Part shown: positions 1 to 12,500 of the stretch, piece by piece
Layout of the letters: each line of letters starts with the position of its first letter
Numbering within the stretch: the stretch's first letter is position 1
NCBI GenBank assembly: GCA_028829895.1
Contig: CM054179.1
Span: 57,978,391-58,042,390 of the forward strand
Direction: 5' to 3'
Origin: Sinotaia quadrata
Taxonomy: Eukaryota; Mollusca; Gastropoda; Architaenioglossa; Viviparidae
Length of the DNA stretch: 64,000 bases
Made by a program: the position numbers and the translations under genes
The notes under the pieces: generated by a model
Database searches by the model: none
Told to the model about the DNA's origin: nothing
Seen by the model: only the letters and a program-made list of their open reading frames with translations

Positions 1-650
1 CATTCTTGTGTTGCATCACAGTTCAATGCTCGTCAGAACTACATTCAGAATAAGTGACATCCAAGATAAGGTGCTGATTTGCCAGTAAAATACTGATGGG
101 ATGAGAAATCATCCTCGTGTTCTCAGCCTGGGTATAAGGGTCAGCCTTTCTAGAAGGTAGGTTCACATGTAGTCTATTTTTGGATGAGGGGTGGGGTGGG
201 CTACATAGGCCATTATGTGACAATACATGTATTAATAAAATGTTTTTGACAGTAAACTAAACAAATGTTTATGCGTAACTATGCTTTTTAGAGAGGTGTG
301 TGCATGTGGAGTGTGTTTGAGGGGTGAAGAAAGAGAGAAAAGGATGAGGATAAATTATGAGGGTGGTGAGAAGGTGAAGAGGAAAATAGATTGAGAGAGC
401 AAAATGGATGGAGAAAGGAAACAAGTGAGATATGAGAGAGTGAAAATTAGTTGAGAGAAAATGAGATGCAAGGGGAAAAAAGATAAGTAAGATATTAATC
501 ATAGCAGGGAAATTATATTGCACAAGCCTTTATGAACTAGTATGCTAAACTTGTTTTTGATAATTACTTACTAAAACTTTCTAGATGGTTAAACTTATAT
601 TGAATATTGCTTTCAATACATTACCTTTCTCAAAATCACTTAACTTTGTC

Positions 651-806
651 TTTGACCAATTAGCCAGTTAAACTGTGCCTTTGACCAATTAGACAGTTAA
701 ACTTTGCCTTTGACCAATTAGTCAGTTAAACTTTGCCTTTGACCAATTAGCCAGTTAAACTTTGCCTTTGACCAATTAGCCAGTTAAACTTTGCCTTTCA
801 TAGACT
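651..806. repeat. Minisatellite, 29 bp x about 5
   Basis: Unit around TTTGACCAATTAGCCAGTTA, 29 bp, near-identical copies, in the flank beyond the Zasp-like gene. Weaker relatives of the CAGTTAAAC core continue to about 1250. Confidence 0.85.
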
Positions 807-1422
807 AGTCACTTAAACCTGCTTTAAATTTTAAACTTTAAATAATTCCATCACTAAGCTTGCCTGTGGTAGTTTGGTCATTCCTGTATAAATCTACTTG
901 TAATATTTTGAATAAATCTATCTGTGATATTTTGGTCATACCTATCTAAACTTGCTTTTGACATAATGGTCGTACAAATTTACCAACTTGCCTTTAAAAT
1001 ATTGGTAAAACAGGTATCAACATGTTTTTTTCTGGAATCAATTAACTAACATTTGCCTTTAATATATTGGTAATATGGGTATAAACTTACATCTTTGTAA
1101 ATCAGTCATTTAAGCTTGCTTTGGTCTAGTCCATCAGCTAAATTTGAGCAAGTCAAATCAGTGAATTAAACATTAGTTTGTGAATCAGTCACTTAAACAT
1201 AAGTTTGTCAATCAGTCACTTAAATATGAGCATATCTAATCAGTCGATAACCTACGATTATGACTAGCTTTCATATCACTAAACTTCAGTTTGGAGAATA
1301 AACAGTTCAAAGGTCAGAGGCAATGTTCCCTCTAATGTGTGCGATCATGTAGCTCAAAAGTGCCGCGCAGCAGTTTGAAAATTCCATGCACAAGTTTTGG
1401 TAGCAAGGTCAAACAAATGCCA

Positions 1423-1486
1423 GTTCCATGCACAGAGGGAAAAGTTCCACGCACAGAGGGAAAAGTTCCATGCACACAGGGAAAAT
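1423..1486. repeat. Minisatellite, 21-22 bp x 3
   Basis: Unit AGTTCCATGCACAGAGGGAA. It produces a repetitive minus-strand frame that is not a gene. Confidence 0.75.
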
Positions 1487-1969
1487 ATTAGAGGGTACAT
1501 TGATGACAGGCATAATGTTTGCAAACAATCAAGCTGAAGTACAATAAAACTGTCTTTCAACAAATTAAAAGCAGAATGATCAACAGAAAGAACAAATCAC
1601 ACTTTATTACTAGAAATCTTGTACAAAATTAGAAGAGATAAATAAATATATTTGTATGGCAGTGCAATAGCATTCATTAATATTTGAAGTACAAACTTGC
1701 CACTTTCATGCATAAAAACCATCAGTCATTGTACTCGGGATAAAATATTGCCAAATGCATTTATTGGCCTGCTTCGAAAGCAATAAGATAAGAATAATTT
1801 AAAAAGATGTATAGAACCCAAATTTCCACCCTTATCTTTTCAGTGCCATGCTTCAGCAGAAATGTACTGTTACTTTTTCTGATCATCTGTAAAATGAACA
1901 TTGGTTATCCATCTATTAACACTTCCATCTCCCTCATATCCCTTCCCCACTCCCGTACCAGTAGATCAG

Positions 1970-1999
1970 TGCACACACACACACACACACACACACGCG
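1970..1999. repeat. CA microsatellite
   Basis: About 15 CA units followed by a short CG/CA mixed run. Confidence 0.9.
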
Positions 2000-3123
2000 C
2001 GCACTCACACACAAACAGGTATGTTGTATAAACATAATTATGACTATTTTTAATAAGGTTTCAGTTAGCATGCATAAAAATTGTGTAAAAATATAAATAA
2101 ATATATACATACACATTACTTTAGTAAATACAAGATTTAAAAAATGCAGAAATTATCAAAAATATGGCAAGGGGTAGAAGAAAACAAAACTAAGTACAAA
2201 GTTTAGTTGAAAACTGTATGTTGAATCACAGAAGAGGGTAAGGAAAGTTTCAAAAAAATGGAAAGACTGAATCATACTGTTGAAAAACAGTAGCATTCAT
2301 TAAAATATTTAATAGGAGACAACTAAAAAAGCATGATTACATATGTACAGCAGGTTACTGTTTAACAAGATTTATATGAATTCTTTATTCTTAATGAGAA
2401 TAAATCAATATATATATGCAAACATACTACATATAATCAGTATTCATAACAAATTCTGTTCAAGTGTGGTATTTATTCATTTAATAAAAATTTGACCTGA
2501 TTTCTCAATTGATATTAATTTTCTATGTTCTTTGTAATTCTTAATTATGTTCAATTGTAAGCTGTAGGTTTCATATACATATATATAATGTATCCTTCTT
2601 TTGCCTGTCATGAAATGTGTCTACAATCCTCTATCCATATCCAATGGGAATTTTTTGAGTTATCTCCCTTTATTTTAATTGTTTGATTCACATGCTCTTT
2701 CTAATCTCCCTTCTTTTGCACGTTATTAGTTTTGTTGCACCAACTTTCTCTAGTGTCTGAAATTTACTCTTTTTAGTTATCTTCATTTTCCTTCCATTAT
2801 TTTGCTTACAAAATGCACACCATAGCATTTCTTTCCATACCAAACATTATCATTTTTAACAGAAGTAAAATTTCAAAGTTTTTCATAATTTAATTAAAGT
2901 ATATATTATCACATAAATGCTGAACAACTGTACATACATTTTCATTTACTATATGCTGAACAGAATAAATGAGCTGTGTAATTTTCAAGTTGAACCTTCA
3001 CTTAGTATTTTACTTGTTCTGCTTTATGTGATAAAAACAAAATCTTGTTGAAAATGAACACAGTACACAACTTTATCTATACAAAGCTCAATTGCAAACT
3101 TTTTGGCTGCTGAATTGTTTGTT

Positions 3124-3126
<3 letters not shown>

Positions 3127-3202
<76 letters not shown>
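3127..3202. repeat. GT microsatellite, about 38 units
   Basis: Uninterrupted GT run of 76 bp, about 190 bp past the likely polyadenylation signal of the Zasp-like gene. Confidence 0.95.
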
Positions 3203-3204
<2 letters not shown>

Positions 3205-3390
3205 CAAACAATGTTTAGGCTATAATTCTTAATTTGTTAATATTATTTTTTTAAAACTGAAAGTGTCATGTCTATAAAGTTGTCCTTCCCTTCTGAGACA
3301 AAAACCTGGAAATAAGGTCTTGCATTAAAACCTATTCCCATGGAACACCTGGAAACAGTTTTTGTGCAGTTGGCAAATTATAAAATAACT

Positions 3391-3396
3391 TTTATT
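3391..3396 (-). terminator. Candidate polyadenylation signal of the Zasp-like gene
   Basis: AATAAA on the minus strand, about 92 bases past the TGA at 3488. The hexamer is common by chance in sequence this AT-rich, so position is the main support. Confidence 0.45.
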
Positions 3397-3487
3397 TCTA
3401 TAATGATGTCAGCTAGAAATACAGGCAATGGTGCCATTGCCAGGATGGATAGAAAAAGTGAAGTATTTAAGTTGTCTCAGTAGATTT

Positions 3488-3591
3488 TCATTTCTTCTGA
3501 CCATAAGCTTTTTGAATTGTCTGCCCTTGTGCCTGCAAGTAATCAGAACGATCTTGCTTTTTCCTGTCAAATATGGATGCTGGCCGAGGTC
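3488..3591 (-). CDS. Zasp-like exon 4 (terminal coding exon)
   Basis: The acceptor is TTTGCAACAG. The phase matches exon 3, a G plus GA codon. It encodes PRPASIFDRKKQDRSDYLQA and QGQTIQKAYGQKK, then TGA. The charged, Q-rich tail resembles the region after the ZM motif in short Zasp proteins, as far as memory allows. A polyadenylation hexamer follows within about 100 bases. Confidence 0.75.
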
Positions 3592-6500
3592 CTGTTGCAA
3601 ACAAGGAAATAGATACAAATAAGTGAATTACATGAAAAATCTGAATAAAGAGCAACAAATTAAAACTCAATTATCAAAATATGTGCTAATGACCACTCCA
3701 ATAAACAACAGACCTGAGGAAGATAAGTACCATAACAAATGATTGAAATATTACATAACAGACTGCAGTAGAGAAAAATAAATAAAATTGAAGCCTGAGT
3801 TTAGACTGACCTAAAATGTAAAATAAAACGTGGTTGTTTATATACTTTTAGAAAAATTATTGTTTTTCAAGTCAGATTTACCAAAATAAATTTAATTTTA
3901 TAAACACACGTGTGATTCCCCCAAAGTTTAACAGAGATGATTTTAAATATATATGCACTGAAGTAAAATCAAGTGTTGTTGATACTGTGAAGATTTTATA
4001 AGTATATGTAGTGGTTAAAATCAAATTATACATTAATTAATATGTAAAGATTTGTTTGTATGTGTTGTGGGTTAAAGTGTTATTTTAGTGATACTGCCAT
4101 GATTTAGCACCCAGACGTTGAAAGTTAAAATCAAGTGTTATGTTAATGATACTGTCATTAAATCTATCCATATGTTGAAAGTTAAAATCAGACATTCTGT
4201 GTATGCATAGTTATAAGTTTGTTGTATATGTATATCCACTTAAACTATAGATTTAAGATGAAGTGTTTACAATTTTAAGTTTTTAGGTAAATATACTTGT
4301 AGATTTTAAATCAAGGTTTCTGTGTATAATATTTTGGACAGTCACAAATCTGTCACTACTTATATACAGCACAAAAGTTGATTTGGAGAAATCATTGAAT
4401 CTAATATAAAAGTTAGCAGAGTCTAACACTAAAGAATATAAGTAGGAATCAAGGGACAGTGTTATGTAATCACTGTTCACAAGATAATCCATAACCAATT
4501 AAGAAAAACAAGTCAGCTTCAAAAATAAATGAGAAAAATAAGTCAGTGTTTCAAAAATGTAATTCAGAGCTACTTTGCTTATATGGTTGACTCATAACAC
4601 TGAGTTATGACCAAAATGTAACAGCAATTTAGGACCTTATAAAAATGTCAGTGCAGCCCTCATCAGCCCTGGCTATTAAACTAATGATCACTGCAATTAA
4701 ATTGTACAAGCATGAAATCTAATAAAAGGTTTGCATTTTAATGTTAAAGTGTCAAATTATTGATTATTCAAAAGGTCAGTTGGTCACACATTTATCAGAT
4801 ACAGTTATTTTACTGCTGGGGAAAAAAATTTCAGTGTTAAAGTGACAATTGTCTGTTATTTGCAAACATCAAGTAGTCACCTCTTTAATAGATACAACTA
4901 CTTTACTGTCCTAAAAAAAAATAATTTTAAAAGATTTGGGCTTTAGCACTTTATTTCTTAAAGACTTCTTTTATCATTTTAATATTACAAGAATGGAATT
5001 AACCTTTTATTTTAATTTAAATAATTTTATTTCATCTTCTTAATACTGCAAGATTTTGCTTTAGCATTTTAACTGATATTACAAGTAATAATTTAGTTTG
5101 AGCTAATTTAGTTAGATATGCAGCATGCAAGCAAATTGACTATGGCTGCTATTAACCCGTTCACTGTCTGTGGTATAGATGCTTTACCACAAAATCGGGT
5201 TACTTTTTTTAGTTGACCTATTTATATAAAACAACCAATTAGTTACTTTTTTAATTCCTTAACACATTTCTAAACTACAGAGTATCTTGGATTTTTTAAA
5301 ATCACTTTATAAATAAGTTTTTTAAAAATATTTTAGTACACTGACCCATTCCATTGTCACTAGCGAAAACATACTGACAGCGAACAGGTTAAGGGAAGCA
5401 AATTGAAATATTCTTATGAAAATCTGACAGACATAATCTAAGACTGCATGTGCCTGTACATTTGATAGAAAATAAGTTAGGAGAAATCTTGCATTTTTAA
5501 CATCTAAATCAACACATCAAGTACACTCCATATGTTAAACAGTTAAAAAAAAATGGAAGCATGAAATTTCAAAACATTTTCCACAATTTTTTGTTGCATC
5601 TACTTTGGATATATCCAAGTATGTATCTTTACAACAAAGGTTAAATGCATGCTAAACCTAAGTACCAATTGAATGAGTTTATATCATGTACTGGAAATTA
5701 ATCCACTGACCCTCAGATGCTGCTGGTGGCTTTTGTGGCTGCTGCTCTGGTGTTGCGCTGCTTCCCAGCTGTGCCTCTAGAATGCGGTAAGATTTGGGCA
5801 TGACATTGCGATATTTGGAACCTTCATTCATGCCAGGGTCAATGCTGCCTTCATCCAGCTCTACACGTTGTTCTCCAGGCTCTGCTGACTGCATGGCCTG
5901 TGCATTGACCACACCCCTGAAATTGTGCAAGTGATTCATAAAAAATCTCAAGCCCTGAAATCATGCAAATGATCATTGGTTAGTCTGGGTGTGTAACATA
6001 TTTCATTAATCTCAAGCCCTAAAATCATGCACATGACCACTGGGTAGTCTGGGTGTGTTACATATTTCACTGAATCACATAAACACCTCTGAAACCATGC
6101 ACCTGACCACTGGTTAGTTTGGGGGTGTTAAATCATTTATATCATCCATTAAATAGCTCACCCACCCTGAAACCATGCACAGAACTACTGGTTAGTTTTG
6201 ATGTGTAACATATTTTATTAAATCTCAAGCCCTAAAATCATACATGATTACTGGTTAGACTGGGTGTGTTACATCATTCATTAAATCACAAACACCTTTG
6301 ACATCATGCACATGACCACTGGTTTGTAGGTGTAATTAAGCATTTATTGTTATCTTCATGTGCTCACTCAAAATACCTCAGAGAATGAATTGAAACTCAT
6401 GTTTTGTCCTCAGTGTCAGCCTATACCATCATACTTTCATGGGTGACACGTGAGCTGTCAACACAACTTAGTGACATAATGCTGAAGCTGAGGTGCCATG

Positions 6501-9500
6501 AATTGTCAACTTGGTGACACTAATGCTAAAACTGCTGTGCCATGTGGATGAGTTCAATTACTAAGATGGTTATAAAGGTGGTTCACTGACAAATGTGCGC
6601 CCTGACATATAACATTACTAATAACCTCTTGGCTAGGAAGCTAACATCATTCTCATACTTAACAACTAACCTCTTGACTAGGAAGTCAACTTCATTCTCA
6701 TACTTAACAACTAACCTCTTGACTAGGAAGTCAACCTCATTCCCAGCACGAAGCATGGCTTGTTTGGCCTCATTGTGTGTCCAGCCTTGAGTGCTTGTGC
6801 CACAGATCTCCAAAATGGCATCTCCATTGCGTGCTCCAGCCTTGTCTGCTAGACCTTTGGGTGATACCTGAAGGAATGTGCACACTTTACACTTCAGTTA
6901 TAAATCCTACATTCTACTTTAGTTAGCAGTTTTAAGACATATTTTTAGGTAATACATGAAGGAATGTGTAATTTATGCTACAAATTCTACATTTGACCTT
7001 AGTGATCAATTGTAAAACATCTTTGGTGATATATGAAGAATATGGATGATTATATTGTATAAATCATGTCTTTTTTTAATGAACACTTGTCTGACAGAAG
7101 TTTATGCATCTACACTTTACCACCTCTCACAATGTAGACAAAAGTACATGACCAATGAAAATGCATTCATTGACATGTTCAAGGTCTTTATGGCAGCTAT
7201 TTTGTATTCATCATGTTGCAGATTTGGGGGCTCACTCCAAAATGTCTTATGCAGTAAAACTGTCTTGTTTGCATTGTTCATAGTGATTTCACCTACAGAC
7301 TTAACAGATGAATGCTTGTATTCAGCAAATAATGGGCTGGGCTAGGGTTAGTTTTATTATGTTTATACTTATAATCAAAGAATAAATAAATTCACTTGAA
7401 ACACTGATTCAGTGCCATGCTTGCTAGAGTATGGTATATATTTGACTGGTTAAAACATGGGTTGGGGAACAGGGGAGGGTAAAAATGAAAATTGTGGGGG
7501 GGGGGTAATGAAGGCTAAAAACAATTCAAATAAAGTATTGTGAGGTCATCGAACTCATTCACATATTAATTGTTTTGCTTTCCCTCAAGTTAAATAGATC
7601 AACAGTAAATTCCTACTTTATTAAAATCAACTCCCCTTGATAATTAAGTCACAACACCTTATAGAAGATGCCATTTCAGCTAGTCCTTTAAAATGTCAGT
7701 TATGATCTTGACTCTCAACTGGAAGCATGTCAGACCAGTTGGTCCCAGTATTTATTCCAAGGCACATGGCTTGAATTTTGGTGGTGATGTAATCTTATGA
7801 AAGTCCTTGGAACCAGAAAGTGGAACAAAACAAGATAGCCATCTTTGCAAAGCTAGCAGAGTTTTGATAACCTTATGCTGGAGAAGAAAGTGGGTGGATG
7901 GGGCTTGCTAAATATAGATTAAAAGATGGATTTATCTTCTCCTTTAGTAAGAAGTTTTCCACCTACGGAAATATTGTGGTGACGGTAAAAGTTTTTCTTT
8001 AATGTTGTGGAAGAGAGAAAATGTTTATAGCGTCCTCATATTCGCCAAGTGAGAGAGTCGAGTGGTGTTTTCTGGAGAATTATTAATAACATAAATTAAG
8101 ATTTTCATCACTTGTAATTAGTTATGGGTTATATTAATCATAACCATTAACTAGGTGGCGTTGGCCTCACATAAACTTTGCGAGCTAGAAACCAGACTGA
8201 GATACAAAGAAAAGCCGCAGAGCATGTCAAGCTGTGCCAAGTGCACACCCCGTCTATCCTGGCATTAATTCTTATCATGCTGCATGCTAGTCTCGCGCTA
8301 AGATCCACGTGGTCCTGGCAGCCGCATCTAAATATACACCTCATACCCAAAAGATGAAAAAGTATACAGCATCATGCCTTTGTAATACATTACAATAAAT
8401 GTTTTAGTTGTGAAAGAAATAATCTCTGCGGACTTGAAAAGCGGACATCTTGTCCTGAAATGTCGGCCTTGGCCGGCATTCCTGGCTTTATAAGGAATGG
8501 TGACACCTGCCTGACACGCAATCGCTCCATCAGTACTGCGCATCATATGACGTCAGTGTCAGCACTGGCACACAATCTGGTGTTTTAACGCCCTAACAAC
8601 CGATTAAAGTTTAAAAAAGAAAAAAGAACTCTGTAGAAAGAGAGGTAAACAAACACTTAGGAATGAAAACTTTGTAATTTTTAGGCACTTGCACTAAACA
8701 GTTGTTTTTCCTGTTTTCCACATAAGTTTCATGTACAGCCGGCGCTGTTGAATTGTGACTAGCTAATCATAAGAGAGAGAGAGAGTGAATCAGTTGATCT
8801 TACAAGACACATAAATTATATATGCTAGGGCCGCGGACAGGCACACGAGTCGAGAGGAATAGCATTATTAAGCGTAGTTCTGAGCAAATCCTCGCTATTT
8901 TGTTTGTTGTGTTCATTTCCTGATCTGCCGCTTCACAATCTGTTTTGTAGTTATTTGCATGACCGAGTGTTTCAAGAAATGTTTGTCACTTAACGTGTTA
9001 GTAGACTGTTCAATTGTATGACCGGATATTTCAAGAGACGTGTTTGTCACTTAACGTGTTAGTAGACTGTTCAATTGTATAACCGGATATTTCAAGAGAC
9101 GTGTTTGTCACTTAACATTTTAATAGACTGTTCAATTGTATGACCTGGACTGTTCAGTTGTGTGGCCTGTTTGTTACTTAATCTGTTAGTAGACTCTTCA
9201 GTTGTATGACCTGATATTTCAATACAATGTTTGTTACTTAACGTATTAGTAGATTGTTCAGTTGTATGGCCTGATATTTCAAGACGTGTTTGTTACTTAA
9301 CGTATTAGTAGATTATTCAGTTGTATGGCCTGATATTTCAAGAGACGTGTTTTGTTAGTAATTGCATGACACACACGTATTTGCTGTACACTGCATAGAT
9401 TTCAGAGACGGGCCGTTATAGGCCGAGCTAATCTGCACGGCTTTACGTTCCCAAGAAAGGCTGACCTGATCAATGTATTTCTTGTGGACTAGTCATATTT

Positions 9501-12500
9501 AGTGATTAATTGTAAGCTAGAAGTTAGTTTGATACTCACGTCACTGCTATTAACCTCAGACAACCAATCTGGGGTGATGTTTAAGCTACCTCTAGCTAGG
9601 TTGGCATTAGACAGTCGATTGACGTTCAAACCCTGTTACTTAGTCAAAGACAAATAATTCTAAATAATGTTTAAGCTATTTCTAGCGCTAGACAGGCAAT
9701 CGGATGATACTCAAACACTCTTAGGTAGCTACAAACAGTCAGTCGGATGATAATGAGGCACTACTAGATAGCTACAGGCAGTCGGATGATAATGAGGCAC
9801 TACTAGATAGCTACAAACAGGCAGTCGGATGATAATGAGGCACTACTAGATAGCTACAAACAGGCAGTCGGATGATAATGAGGCACTACTAGATAGCTAC
9901 AAACAGGCAGTCGGATGCTAATGAGGCACTACTAGATAGCTACAGGCAGTCGGATGATAATGAGGCACTACTAGATAGCTACAGGTAGTCAGTCAGTCGG
10001 ATGATAATGAGGCACTACTAGATAGCTACAGGTAGGCAGTCGGATGATAATGAGGCACTACTAGATAGCTACAGGCAGGCAGTCGGATGATAATGAGGCA
10101 CTACTAGATAGCTACAGGCAGTCGGATGATAATGAGGCACTACTAGATAGCTACAGGCAGTCGGATGATAATGAGGCACTACTAGATAGCTACAGGCAGG
10201 CAGTCGGATGATAATGAGGCACTACTAGATAGCTACAGGCAGTCGGATGATAATGAGGCACTACTAGATAGCTACAGGCAGGCAGTCGGATGATAATGAG
10301 GCACTACTAGATAGCTACAGGCAGTCGGATGATAATGAGGCACTACTAGATAGCTACAGGCAGGCAGTCGGATGATAATGAGGCACTACTAGATAGCTAC
10401 AGGCAGTCGGATGATAATGAGGCACTACTAGATAGCTACAGGCAGGCAGTCGGATGATAATGAGGCACTACAAGATAGCTACAGGCAGTCGGATGATAAT
10501 GAGGCACTACTAGATAGCTACAGGCAGGCAGTCGGATGCTAATGAGGCACTACTAGATAGCTACAGGTAGTCAGTCAGTCGGATGCTAATGAGGCACTAC
10601 TAGATAGCTACAGGCAGGCAGTCGGATGATACTCAGCATTCATCATTAACTTGTACGAGAAATGTAATTTATGTGAAGCAATTGTTCTTTTTAGTTTTTG
10701 TGATTTCTTCAGGAAAATGTCGTTTATTATTTGTGTATGAAGCAATTGTTCTTTTTAGTTTTTGTGATTTCTTCAGGAAAATGTCGTTTATTATTTGTGT
10801 ATGAAGCAATTGTTCTTTTTAGTTTTTGTGATTTCTTCAGGAAAATGTCGTTTATTATTTGTGTATGAAGCAATTGTTCTTTTTAGTTTTTGTGATTTCT
10901 TCAGGAAAATGTATTTATTATTTGTGTATGAAGCAATTGTTCTTTTTAGTTTTAGTGATTTCTTCAGGAAAATGTATTTATTATTTGTGTATGAAGCAAT
11001 TGTTCTTTTTAGTTTTTGTGATTTCTTCAAGACAAATGAGTCTAATTGCTTCGGCGATTAAGAGCGTTGTGAAAATTGTATATTTAGTGAATGGTGCAAA
11101 CTGTTTTGTAAATGTAAGTGTAATAGTAGAATATTATATAATATTAGTTACAATATATTTCAAAAGAACTTTTAATTAGTGTAAATGTAGATTAATGTTA
11201 TAACATATTTCAAGGGAAGTTTGAGAGTCAGTGAGTATGTAAGTTTAATGTTATAATATTATATTTCAAAGGATATTTGAGTCAGTGAATATATAAGTTT
11301 AATGTTATAATATTATCTTTCAAAGGTTTTTGAGAGTCAGTGAATATGTAAGTTTAATGTTATAATATTATATTTCAAAGCAATTCCGAAGGTCAGTGCA
11401 AGACCGGCAACACTATGTGGCTGTTAACTGAATTCTTTATACCTCTCTTATTTCGTAAAAGTGTAAATTATCCTGCAAACAGTGTAAATTATCCTGCATA
11501 CAGGTCACATTGTATTAAGTGTAATCAAAGTGAATTTTTACACTGCACACATATTCAATTATTTAAATTTTAGACATAAGTTTGTAAAAAAGCAGCATTT
11601 ATTACCATGTCATTAATATTCCACAATATATTGAATCTTTGTGTTTATTTCGTTTCTATGTTTCTCTCTCTCTCTCTCTCTCTCTGAGATTGTCTTTTAG
11701 CCGCTCTTTCTTTGAAACTAGTACAGTAGAGTTGAGGTACACTCAGAGCGTAGGCCTCTACCAGTATGATAGAGTTGAGGTACACTCAGACCACAGACCT
11801 ATACCTACATGAAGATAGAGGCTCACGTTTATCAGTGTGAAGCTGACGATCAAGTTATAGATTCACACATCTATGTGACATAATTTTTAGATTCATTTTT
11901 TTTTTTTACAGTGTAAGCTACAAATTCACATTATTCGCATTTACCCTGCGAGTTACAAATGAACCCTGATAACAAGTTTACATTGCTTATTTATATGATT
12001 GAAATACAGAAGCAAAATGCCAGTTACAGGATGGGTTCATTTACTGATGAACCCTGATTTAACAGGTTTACAGTGTTTATTTACATGACTGAGTTACTAA
12101 TGCATAGTGCCAGTTACAGGATGGGTTCATTTACAGGTTTACAGTGTTTGTTTACATGACTGAGTTACTAATGCATAGTGCCAGTTACAGGATGGGTTCA
12201 ATTATGAGCAGCGCTGCTGTGTTCTATATACTCAGTCACATCGTTTACAAGTCTTACAAGAGCCCTTTACTAGTTTTACAAGTCTTACAAGAGCCCTTTA
12301 CTAGTTTTACAAGTCTTACAAGAACCCTTTACTAGTTTTACAAGAGCCCTTTACTAGTTTTACAAGTCTTACAAGAACACTTTACTAGTCTTACAAGAGC
12401 CCTTTACTAGTTTTACAAGTCTTACAAGAGCCCTTTACTAGTTTTACAGTTTCCAGGTGTAAATAATAAAATTGCTTCTTCTCACTGTTTGTTTATATAT

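Larger units (their letters stand above)
1..3390. other. 3' flank of the Zasp-like gene, no gene recognised
   Basis: AT-rich sequence with the arrays listed separately. The short open frames are low-complexity. No splice-bounded exon or protein motif was seen on either strand. Confidence 0.5.

Noticed and set aside
9735..10632. Array considered as a CRISPR-like repeat
   Set aside because: There are no unique spacers between units. It is a plain tandem minisatellite in a eukaryotic intron.
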